A DNA stretch of 64,000 nt from Bacteroidota bacterium (GTDB lineage Bacteria > Bacteroidota > Bacteroidia > UBA8524). This document shows, in pieces, positions 54,889 to 62,390 of this stretch (position 1 is its first letter; each line of letters starts with the position of its first letter). The DNA lies in contig WBUH01000003.1 of assembly GCA_008933805.1 (NCBI GenBank), forward strand, positions 212,970 through 276,969, in the 5' to 3' direction. The translations under genes were made by a program, and so were the position numbers. The notes beneath the pieces are model-generated. The model saw only the letters and a program-made list of their open reading frames with translations. It had not been told where the DNA came from and ran no database searches.

Positions 54889-56251
54889 AAGCAGCCGAAG
54901 AGGTGAGCGCAATACCAATGTTAATTTCAACACCATTGGCATCACAGTAATCCAATGTGCCTTCAAGCACCGGTATCTGTGTCCAATATTTTTCCAACTC
55001 AGAGTAATCGGCTTTCACTTTGCTCCTGCCTGTTCCCGTTCCTTTAATAGCACCTGTATTCAGGTATACTGAACCTGCACTCATCATTGCAGCATTATTC
55101 AACTCAAGAAATGCCGCATCGTGTTTATTTTGCAAAAAAATACCTGCTTTTATATAGCCTTTATTAATAATTTCTCCCTCATTGTCTATCATCCCTTTCA
55201 CCTCAAGGCGGCAATTATTGGTAATTATATTGTTAGGGTAATTACCAATATTATTTTCAACATACAAATAGTTGTTGTTGGTAATTGTGTTAACAGAAGA
55301 GTTTGTTACCAAGCCACCACTTCCCATAAAAAATAGTTGCCCATTATTGGTTATGGTTGAGTTGTCGAAATTTACTGCACCCATGAAATACATTTTGCCA
55401 TGATTCTCAATATTTATAAACTGTGGCGCGTAGCTGTTATTTATTTTCAGGCTATCACTCCAGTTTATGATATTGTAATATGAAGTATTAATCATATTGG
55501 TAACGCTAATTTCAGCACCTTCAACAAAAACTACAGCAGCGTCATTACCATCTAATCTGATTGTATTAATAGTACCTTTGCCACATACAATTAATTTAGA
55601 ATTTGTGCCCACAGTAACGTTAACTGTGCCGGTAATAGTTCCTGATATTGTTACAATAGCATCTATAAGAATTAAATTCAGCCCCCCGATATTGTTCCCG
55701 GTAATACATACGTTATCATCAACAACATAATATGCTGAACCGGTAGGGTTGGTTACTGTGCTGTTGCAGCTACTGCAACTGATACCAGAGCTTTTTTTGG
55801 TAATAATGTAAGGTGAGTTGGTTTGCCCGCCATTAAACACTGCTGCTGCAAACTGGTTAGCTTTCACCTTCTCAAACTGACTGCTGCCATCGGGGTTTAT
55901 TTTTTCTATGTAGATAAACTCTTCCCATGCTGGTATCTGAATGGTATTGGCATATTCACCGTTTGCATTGGTGGCTCCCGTGCTTATCAGTTTACCGGTT
56001 GAAGGAACATCCCCATACACTTTAATCACGTATCGCTCGCCTGCCTTGGCATCGGCTACTTTAACGCGCACATTTAAGGTTTTTTCAGACGAAAAATTAA
56101 AGTTAGCTGGTACCACCAAGTCTTTAGCATCGATAGTTACCGCCGAAGCGTTGGTGGATGAGGGGCTGTCGGTTTGCGGCGCATCGCGCTTACAACTTGC
56201 AATCAAAACTAAGGTAGCACAAAGCAACCCCGTGACTCTAATACGGTTCAT
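53960..56251 (-). CDS. LruC-domain lipoprotein with beta-helix-like core (copy 2)
   Basis: 763 residues from MNRIRVTGLLCATLVLIASC, the lipidated Cys again at residue 20. The layout matches the gene at 51712: a first beta domain (VPANFNFSSEKTLNVRVKVA), a repetitive core of about 300 residues (TVTIS-type, GTVNVTVGTNSKLIVCGKGT; YFMGAVNFDNSTITNNGQLF; LYVENNIGNYPNNIITNNCR), the Ca2+ site DTDNDGISDLLDEFPND and the LruC domain (YVNGFGFQLDELVPADIASV). The two genes differ mainly in the core, 13 nt apart. Tandem duplication with conserved ends suggests a scaffold on which a variable binding face evolves. Confidence 0.85.
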   Translation of the reverse strand: MNRIRVTGLLCATLVLIASCKRDAPQTDSPSSTNASAVTIDAKDLVVPANFNFSSEKTLNVRVKVADAKAGERYVIKVYGDVPSTGKLISTGATNANGEYANTIQIPAWEEFIYIEKINPDGSSQFEKVKANQFAAAVFNGGQTNSPYIITKKSSGISCSSCNSTVTNPTGSAYYVVDDNVCITGNNIGGLNLILIDAIVTISGTITGTVNVTVGTNSKLIVCGKGTINTIRLDGNDAAVVFVEGAEISVTNMINTSYYNIINWSDSLKINNSYAPQFINIENHGKMYFMGAVNFDNSTITNNGQLFFMGSGGLVTNSSVNTITNNNYLYVENNIGNYPNNIITNNCRLEVKGMIDNEGEIINKGYIKAGIFLQNKHDAAFLELNNAAMMSAGSVYLNTGAIKGTGTGRSKVKADYSELEKYWTQIPVLEGTLDYCDANGVEINIGIALTSSAAFSCDGYIPTSTCNPEGFGAAPPQDTDNDGISDLLDEFPNDATRAFNSFYPNASTTATVAFEDLWPAKADYDFNDLALAFNIQQVLNANNEVVEYKVKMRVKAIGGSYVNGFGFQLDELVPADIASVTGQVLTQNLITRNANNTEAGQSKAVIICYDSPEPTLNRAGGSMFNTVKTNGAGTSDSIRINIVFSTPQAPSKLAFNKFNPFIFTNKRRGYEIHMANYRPTDLANTSLFGTFDDRTNPGNNKFYKTANGLPWAILIPENFVYPIEKTPITGGYNFFDDWAISGGSGYTNWYNNSPGNRNTNNLY
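55790..56251 (-). repeat. 5' part of the LruC gene repeat, copy 2
   Basis: Partner of 53480-53946 in the same orientation. Confidence 0.72.
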
Positions 56252-56492
56252 TATGTGTGTATAAAGGTGAGAACTATTAAGTAATATCCTCACCAATAAT
56301 ACCCCTTAGTAATAAAACTGCTTTGTTAAATCTAATATATGGTAGTATAACTTATTTAAACGGAGGTATTTTTAATGCAAACAGAATTTAACAAAAGTTA
56401 TAATAATTTGTATTATTTAGTAATTTTCTACCAATAATCCTAATACGACTACCGTAACACGCTCTGCGATAAACCAATACATACAACAACCT
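56252..56492. other. AT-rich spacer between the LruC genes and the porin gene
   Basis: 241 nt with no ORF or terminator. It is AT-rich from about 56325 onward, and I found no TAnnTTTG box. It must contain the promoter for the tandem LruC genes. Confidence 0.3.
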
Positions 56493-57806
56493 CTAAATAG
56501 CTACTTGTAGTTGCATTAGTACCATGCTTCTACGCTCACTCACTTTTTGGTCGGTTGCCCTAAACACAGGGCGGCTTTGATAATTGAGGGTAAGTTTTGC
56601 TTTATACCCGTCGATAAACCAATTGAGCCCGGCATCATACACCGTCATGGTCTCGGCCAAACGGTCAAATTTGGCAGCCATTACCATTACATACGGCATT
56701 AATTGGCCGTGCTTTTCACCCAAAACATCTTTTTGAAATAAATAGCCCGCCTGTGCCTGCACTACATTACCCGTACCCATCATAGGGAAAGCATTTCCTC
56801 CGCCGTTAAGGTTATTGCTGCCTGCGGCAACCCCGTTGGCTGTATTCATCACCCCGAGGTTTCTCAAGTAACCTTTGCCAAAATCCATGCTTACAAACGT
56901 TGCATACGCAGATACAGCTGCTCCTTTGCTACCCACAGGATGATCGTAGTACACATCAGCAGCAAACTGAGCCATGTTTTCATACACCGTGTCGGCACCA
57001 TTAAGTCTCCACATAGCCTGTGGTTGGTATTGAAACCCCGCACCTATATTAAACACCTTCTTTTTTCCCAAATAAGTTCCTGTCATATAAGGGGTTGTAT
57101 TGCTTTCTTCATCCAAAAACTGATACATAAAATACCCGCCGTATTGCAACTTGGCAGGCTTGCCCGAGAAATCTGCATTCACATTCAACGGGGCAATCAC
57201 CGTGCTGTTTTGTGCTGCCATCGGATTGCTCACTATTACCCTGTAGTCTAGTTTACCCAGTTTACCTTTTGCATAAATACTCAACTTGCGCAAAAACTGG
57301 TCGGTAGCATCGTTGGTAGATTGCTCAAAAAGCGGCGCATCGTACCCCATTATTGAGGCTACCGAAGGTGATGAGAACCTTGCAAAGCCCGTCCAAGCAG
57401 TTAACCCCATACCCATGTGCAAACTGCGTTTAGTAATGTGATACTCGCCCAACGCATCGTGAAAGAAAATGGGTGTTTTACGCGCTGAAATGGCGTTGAA
57501 GTTATTGATGCCAAACTGCGTGTACAAAAATACCCGGTCGCTTATTTGCCCGAATAATTGGGCACGCACACGGCGCAATCCTATATCAAAAGTATTGGGA
57601 GCATCGTACCCGAAAATTGTACTGCCGGGGTTGTTTTGGGTATATCGCGCCCATACTTGGGCTGTGAAAGTAACTTTTATATAGTGGGTACTGTCGTCGT
57701 TAAGATTAAACCTTAAATCCCTGTCGGGTTTCTTTTGTGCTTGCACTTTCTGCGCAAAAAATAGTGCCATCAAAACAACAAAACTTTTAAAAAACATCTT
57801 TCTCAT
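56493..57806 (-). CDS. Outer-membrane porin, OprO/OprP-like
   Basis: 437 residues. A signal peptide (MRKMFFKSFVVLMALFFAQK, cleavage near QAQ) precedes a beta-rich region with many alternating hydrophobic strands (IKVTFTAQVWARYTQNNPGS, VRAQLFGQISDRVFLYTQFG, RKLSIYAKGKLGKLDYRVIV) of the phosphate-selective porin O/P family type. The protein ends in MVLMQLQVAI. It should form a trimeric channel in the outer membrane; specificity for phosphate or other anions is not supported by any visible motif. It is a single-gene unit upstream of the LruC pair and on the same strand. Confidence 0.82.
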   Translation of the reverse strand: MRKMFFKSFVVLMALFFAQKVQAQKKPDRDLRFNLNDDSTHYIKVTFTAQVWARYTQNNPGSTIFGYDAPNTFDIGLRRVRAQLFGQISDRVFLYTQFGINNFNAISARKTPIFFHDALGEYHITKRSLHMGMGLTAWTGFARFSSPSVASIMGYDAPLFEQSTNDATDQFLRKLSIYAKGKLGKLDYRVIVSNPMAAQNSTVIAPLNVNADFSGKPAKLQYGGYFMYQFLDEESNTTPYMTGTYLGKKKVFNIGAGFQYQPQAMWRLNGADTVYENMAQFAADVYYDHPVGSKGAAVSAYATFVSMDFGKGYLRNLGVMNTANGVAAGSNNLNGGGNAFPMMGTGNVVQAQAGYLFQKDVLGEKHGQLMPYVMVMAAKFDRLAETMTVYDAGLNWFIDGYKAKLTLNYQSRPVFRATDQKVSERRSMVLMQLQVAI

Positions 57807-58063
57807 TGTATGCCTTCCTTTTGTAAACGCTCAGCCTGTTTGCAGCAGGCCTCTGTAAAAAACCTTAAGCACCGCAACAATAGTGCCTGTACAACAGCTT
57901 GCAACCCAAAATAGCCTTGCAGCAAGCTGTTTTAGCAAGCTATACGGCATACACTCAACAACCTATTGAAAATTATTTTTTCTGTTAGATAGAGGTAGTT
58001 TTTTACCCTGAAAAGATATGGGAAAAGACTTTTTTTTAGATGGAAATAGTGGTTGGCAAGCTA
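57807..58063. other. Spacer between porin and mannosyltransferase genes
   Basis: 257 nt on the minus-strand gene boundary. It has several GC-rich short repeats (AAGCTGTTTTAGCAAGCT near 57920-57940) but no gene or clear terminator. Confidence 0.3.
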
Positions 58064-58789
58064 TTAATAGCGACCAAACCAGCTTGAAACCTTCATTTGC
58101 ACTACGCCAACGATAGCCTCCCAAAAGATGCCCTTGCTCATTTTAGATTGGCCTTCGGTACGGTCGGTAAATATTATAGGCACTTCGGTTATTTTGAAAC
58201 CGCGTCTCCACGCTCTGAATTTCATCTCAATCTGAAAGGCGTAGCCCTTGAATTTTATTTTATCTAAGCCGATACCTTCCAGCAATTTGCGACGGTAACA
58301 AACAAACCCTGCGGTGGTATCGCTGATGTTCATACCCGTAACAAAGCGTACATATTTGCTGGCAAAGTAGCTCATTAGCACACGGCCCATCGGCCAGTTT
58401 ACTACGTTCACACCCTTCACATAACGTGAACCCACAGCCAAATCATACCCTTCTTCTTCGCAAGCCTTGCTCAAACGCTCCAAGTCATCAGGATTGTGGC
58501 TAAAATCAGCATCTATTTCAAAAAAGTATTCATAACTGCGTTGCAAGCCCCAGTTAAATCCTGCTATGTAAGCACGACCCAAACCGTCTTTAGTTTTGCG
58601 CTCAAGAATATGCAAACGGTGGTCAAATTCACCGATAAGTTTCTTTACGATTGCACCGGTACCATCGGGCGAAGAATCGTCAACAATCAACAAATCAAAC
58701 CCCATAGGAAGAGCCAACACCCTCTTAATCATCTTCTCGATGTTCTCCTTTTCGTTATACGTGGGTATGATTACTAATTTGTTACTCAA
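58064..58789 (-). CDS. Polyprenol-phosphate mannosyltransferase-like family 2 glycosyltransferase
   Basis: 241 residues, the length of the soluble Dpm1-type enzymes that lack membrane helices. It opens with KLVIIPTYNEKENIEKMIKR, has the nucleotide site LLIVDDSSPDGTGAIVKKL, and the DxD motif in FFEIDADFSHNPDDLERLSK (about 92), then LAVGSRYVKGVNVVNWPMGR and TDRTEGQSKMSKGIFWEAI near the C-terminus. It is predicted to move mannose (or glucose/glucosamine) from a nucleotide sugar to a polyprenyl phosphate at the inner membrane, supplying glycosylation or polymer synthesis. It has no clear operon partner; neighbours are on both sides with long gaps. Confidence 0.9.
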   Translation of the reverse strand: MSNKLVIIPTYNEKENIEKMIKRVLALPMGFDLLIVDDSSPDGTGAIVKKLIGEFDHRLHILERKTKDGLGRAYIAGFNWGLQRSYEYFFEIDADFSHNPDDLERLSKACEEEGYDLAVGSRYVKGVNVVNWPMGRVLMSYFASKYVRFVTGMNISDTTAGFVCYRRKLLEGIGLDKIKFKGYAFQIEMKFRAWRRGFKITEVPIIFTDRTEGQSKMSKGIFWEAIVGVVQMKVSSWFGRY

Positions 58790-59192
58790 GGTACCTGTGT
58801 TTTTTTAGGAAACCGCGAAAATAGCTATTCACTGGTGAAGTTTCAATACGTTAACGTCACGCAACCGTTTTATTATACTATTTTAATGTAAGATTTATCA
58901 AATAAGTGAATGAACCCCGAACTGAAATCCGGTTCGCCCAATCGTAAAGAAGCACTGCTAAGCACAAAAATTAGCCTTAATATAAAATCAGGTCTTTATA
59001 AAAAGTAAAGGGGCTGTACCAAAAGGCAAGGGGCTTGAAAACTCCTCCTAATACAATTACCGTGTCGTGAAGGACTTAAGTCCTTCACGACACGGTAATT
59101 ACAAAAACGATAGGTTTTAACCTCTCGTACCATTCCGTTCCCACGACGGGCTTTATACCCGTTGGTACAACAGATTAAACCGTTGCAAGCTA
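58790..59192. other. Intergenic region with a 46-bp palindrome and REP-like hairpins
   Basis: 403 nt with no ORF. From 58800 to 59040 I see nothing. From 59055 to 59162 it holds three REP-like inverted repeats; see the separate entry. Confidence 0.6.
59055..59162. repeat. 46-bp perfect palindrome plus two REP-like hairpins
   Basis: Bases 59055-59100 are a perfect palindrome of 46 bp with the centre GGACTTAAGTCC; its outer arm starts AATTACCGTGTCGTGAAG. Two smaller hairpins follow: AGGTT-TT-AACCT (59112-59123) and ACGGG-CTTTATA-CCCGT (59146-59162). The layout of separate hairpins with similar loops but different stems matches the cluster at 7302-7496, so they are probably one repeat family. 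Confidence 0.85.
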
Positions 59193-60221
59193 TTACGAAT
59201 TTTGTGCAGGTTTAAGCGGTTGTGGCAGGGCAAGGAAGTATGCCACGTAATTTAAACTTGAATGTTGATTGCCGATTTGCTCTAACCAATCACCAAGGGT
59301 ATTTGATGTATAACTTGAATCAATTGGCACCGTGAATGAGAAACTGCCTTCGTTTGCATTGGTTTGCATATACCCGAAGTAGCCGTTTTTAAGCATATCC
59401 AAATCAATAGCATCACGCACCCCGTCAAAAAAGTCGTGCAAAGTAATTTGCAATCCGTCCAAAGTAAAGCCGATATTATTGGCATCAGGGCCACCACTGT
59501 ACATATTAGCTACCGAACCCAAACTGGCAGGGCACATTGGTATAACATCGTTAGTATTGTAGAAACGGAAAGAATTTCCGGCAAACAATGTGTTGTAGTA
59601 ATCAGCAAAATCAACATTACCCGCAGCAGGTGCAGCAAAGGTAAATACCTGCATATTCGGGTATGGGGTATTGCGGCCATAGTATTTGCTGCTGGGTTCG
59701 TTATTCAGGTACCATTGCATCCAAGGGGCAAACACGCTGGCCAAGTTACCGCCCAAGCTATGACCGGTAATTGTAACCTGCAAATCATAGGATGAAATCA
59801 TGCCCATCAAAAAATTAGGCAGGGTTACATTAGTATCAGTATCCACCATTGTTTGCAAAGCTGCCAAGCCGTCGCCGGCACCGGCAGATATACAGGCATT
59901 GTAGTTGCCGCTCACTGATGAAGGGACAAACGTTGTCCAAGGATCTTGTTTAAACACGTTAAAATCTTCCTTAAACCAGTCTACAAAACCGGTTTCAGAA
60001 AACTGAAGCAAAGAACCACGGATTGCAACAATACACTCACTGTTATTACTGGCTGCAAAAGCAAAGTTTGGGTCGCTGTAATTGTTAGCCCAAACAACAC
60101 TCCAGCCATTAGTAAAGCCCGGATATTGATCAAGAACTGATTGTGGGTTTTCGTTGTAAGCTGCAAGAGCAAAAATCATTGGCAGTGTACCAATGTTGGG
60201 GTTTGTAGTAGAAGTTGTCAT
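59193..60221 (-). CDS. Class 3 lipase-family protein
   Basis: 342 residues with no signal peptide. The nucleophile elbow is GHSLGG at 153-158, with catalytic Ser155 in LQVTITGHSLGGNLASVFAP. The oxyanion region and later acid/His are plausible (RFYNTNDVIPMCP for the Asp, TLHDFFDGVRDAI for the His). The fold is that of the fungal-type (class 3) lipases, which hydrolyse acylglycerols or phospholipids. With no export signal it probably acts in the cytoplasm or is exported by an unknown route. It is transcribed toward the palindrome cluster, divergent from the OLD nuclease gene (168 nt apart). Confidence 0.85.
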   Translation of the reverse strand: MTTSTTNPNIGTLPMIFALAAYNENPQSVLDQYPGFTNGWSVVWANNYSDPNFAFAASNNSECIVAIRGSLLQFSETGFVDWFKEDFNVFKQDPWTTFVPSSVSGNYNACISAGAGDGLAALQTMVDTDTNVTLPNFLMGMISSYDLQVTITGHSLGGNLASVFAPWMQWYLNNEPSSKYYGRNTPYPNMQVFTFAAPAAGNVDFADYYNTLFAGNSFRFYNTNDVIPMCPASLGSVANMYSGGPDANNIGFTLDGLQITLHDFFDGVRDAIDLDMLKNGYFGYMQTNANEGSFSFTVPIDSSYTSNTLGDWLEQIGNQHSSLNYVAYFLALPQPLKPAQNS

Positions 60222-60363
60222 ATTGATAAGTATTAGGTTTTAATTAGGACAAATCTCACCCCTATTGTTGGTTGCTAACAGGTCAGAAATATCTGTTTTT
60301 GGGAGTAGATAATTCTTGTTGTCATAACCTACTTTCTAATTGAAGAATAATATTCAAAATTAT

Positions 60364-60371
60364 TATATTTG
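60364..60371 (+). promoter_or_regulatory. -7 box (TATATTTG) of the OLD-family gene
   Basis: TATATTTG ends 18 nt before the ATG at 60390. Confidence 0.6.
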
Positions 60372-60389
60372 ACATAAACTAAACATTGT

Positions 60390-62270
60390 ATGGAACTTAA
60401 GAGTATTACTATTAAAAATTATAAAAGTATTAAAGAAATAACGATCCCCATTGATAGCTATGGAGAGGGGGATAACAAAAGCAGTACTACAATATTAGTA
60501 GGCCTAAACGAAAGTGGTAAAAGTTCAATACTTGATATTATTAATGCCTCACAAACAGAATTTTCAACCATCGTTTTTTCAGACTCATTTCACAAAGGTT
60601 CTAATGAAGAAGAATCTCCTTTCATTGACGTTTGTATCGAATTAAAAATAATTGACAGAAATTTTTTTGAAGCTGGGCTGCTACAAAAATATCCTCTTTT
60701 TAAAATACTTGGTGCTACTTTTAAAGTTAAAAACGTCTCTCAAAGCATATGGAAAAGTGAAAAAGAAAATTTCGGAAAAAAATATTTAGCTGATTTTGAA
60801 ACAAATATTACATATGCGAAATATGCCCTGTTAGATTCCGAAATAATAACTATTACTGACCTCATTGCAACGCACGGACTCCCTCAAAACTCATCACGGG
60901 AAAGTATAGAAAAATCAATACCCACTGTTAGCTTCCTTTCAAAAGAAATTCTAGAAAAATTAATTACCGCCCAATTCGAAAATGTTTTTGAAACTAAAAT
61001 TCCAAAAATACAACTTTGGAAACCCAAAAAATCATTTCTTATAGATGAAGACATTGATTTACTTTCATTTATGAATGACACTTCTTTATCTATCCCACTT
61101 AGAAATATTTTTCATATTAACGGAGATGGTACTGATGAAAAAATAAAACATCAAATTGAGAAAGCACTAAAAAAAATTGAAAATAAAGCCCAATTAGAAA
61201 ACTCCCTCTCGAAAAGTATTACCGCCTTCATTAACAATGCATGGAAAGAACATAAAATTAATATTAAGGTTCGCATCGAAGGAAATATCTGTAATGTTTT
61301 TGTTGAAGATAAAGATACCGAAGACCGATTTTATAATATGTCTCAGCGAAGTGATGGATTTAAGCAATTCGTTTCTCTTCTTCTTACGTTATCAACATCT
61401 AGCTCAAGTAATACTTTGTCAAATAACATAATACTTTTAGATGAACCTGAAACACATTTACATCCGAGTGGTATAAAATACATGCGTGATGAGATTCTGA
61501 AAATTGGTAAAAACAACCATGTAATTGTAGCAACTCATAGTCATTATATGATTGACACACTCACTCCAGAAAGGCATTTCATTGTTTCGAAAGAAAAAAT
61601 GCAAACCAAAATTGAGCAAGTTGACAAAAATATCTCTACCCTTGAGGACCAAGTTCTTGTTAAAGCATTTGGTATCAATGTATTCAAAGAACTTTTACCA
61701 CAAAACATATTAGTGGTTGAAGGAGGTGATGATAAATCAATTATATCTCATTGTTTCAAATTGCTACATGAGAATTTCAGTTGTGGAATTAAACCCGCGG
61801 GAGGTGCCAGTAAGGTTAGAAATGTAATGGCTTTGTTGGCTGATGAACAGGTTGATGCCTTAGCTCTCTTTGATGACGACGAAGATGGAAGAAGAGAAAA
61901 GTCTGAAATTTTGAAAAACTTCAAAGGGATTTATACGACAAAAAACATCTATACTTTAAAGGACATTCTATCCGAGCTGCCTCACAAAAGCACTATCGAG
62001 GATTTGTTACCCAACGATTTTGTTAAAGAGTTCTTTGAGAAAGAAATGAAGCAAGACTTTGACTTGCCTGCTGAGGAGCCAATTCTCAATAAAATTAAAA
62101 ATCAATGCAAAACCTTGCAACAAAACAAATCACAACTTGATGCATTAAAGATTAAACTTTCTGAAGAGTTCATAAGCACTTTTAAAACTAAAGAAGAAAT
62201 AGAAAGTAACGCCCCCCTAATGACTGAATTCGTAAATAACCTTATCGCCAAAATGCAAAAATCTGAGTAA
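60390..62270 (+). CDS. OLD-family ATP-dependent nuclease (AAA ATPase plus TOPRIM)
   Basis: 626 residues. The ABC-type ATPase has Walker A VGLNESGKSSI (GLNESGKS at 38-45), the signature region MSQRSDGFKQFVSLLLTLS (about 315), Walker B NIILLDEPETHLHPSG and the H-loop VIVATHSHYMIDTL. The C-terminal TOPRIM domain has ILVVEGGDDKSIISHCF (Glu of the metal site), and ALALFDDDEDGRREK (DxD), so the nuclease looks intact. This is the overcoming-lysogenization-defect layout, a phage-defence nuclease. The DNA looks AT-rich against its neighbours, a sign of transfer. No UvrD-type helicase (Gabija), reverse transcriptase or other partner follows: 120 nt on comes gcvP. Confidence 0.9.
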   Translation: MELKSITIKNYKSIKEITIPIDSYGEGDNKSSTTILVGLNESGKSSILDIINASQTEFSTIVFSDSFHKGSNEEESPFIDVCIELKIIDRNFFEAGLLQKYPLFKILGATFKVKNVSQSIWKSEKENFGKKYLADFETNITYAKYALLDSEIITITDLIATHGLPQNSSRESIEKSIPTVSFLSKEILEKLITAQFENVFETKIPKIQLWKPKKSFLIDEDIDLLSFMNDTSLSIPLRNIFHINGDGTDEKIKHQIEKALKKIENKAQLENSLSKSITAFINNAWKEHKINIKVRIEGNICNVFVEDKDTEDRFYNMSQRSDGFKQFVSLLLTLSTSSSSNTLSNNIILLDEPETHLHPSGIKYMRDEILKIGKNNHVIVATHSHYMIDTLTPERHFIVSKEKMQTKIEQVDKNISTLEDQVLVKAFGINVFKELLPQNILVVEGGDDKSIISHCFKLLHENFSCGIKPAGGASKVRNVMALLADEQVDALALFDDDEDGRREKSEILKNFKGIYTTKNIYTLKDILSELPHKSTIEDLLPNDFVKEFFEKEMKQDFDLPAEEPILNKIKNQCKTLQQNKSQLDALKIKLSEEFISTFKTKEEIESNAPLMTEFVNNLIAKMQKSE

Positions 62271-62354
62271 ATACTTGTTGTTGACTGGGTAGCTTTCAAT
62301 GCAGAATAATCTCGCATCACTTATCCACCCCCTTTAAAAAACCAACCAAAGCAT

Positions 62355-62362
62355 TAACTTTG
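62355..62362 (+). promoter_or_regulatory. -7 box (TAACTTTG) of gcvP
   Basis: TAACTTTG ends 28 nt before the ATG at 62391. Confidence 0.6.
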
Positions 62363-62390
62363 TGAAATTTTTAAACTAACAAGTATTAGT

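Noticed and set aside
51712..56251. Insertion sequence, suggested by long direct repeats
   Set aside because: The repeats are the shared coding ends of two paralogous genes; no transposase or terminal inverted repeats.
60390..62270. Gabija system (GajA + GajB)
   Set aside because: The OLD-type gene fits GajA in layout, but no UvrD-like helicase follows; the next gene is gcvP.
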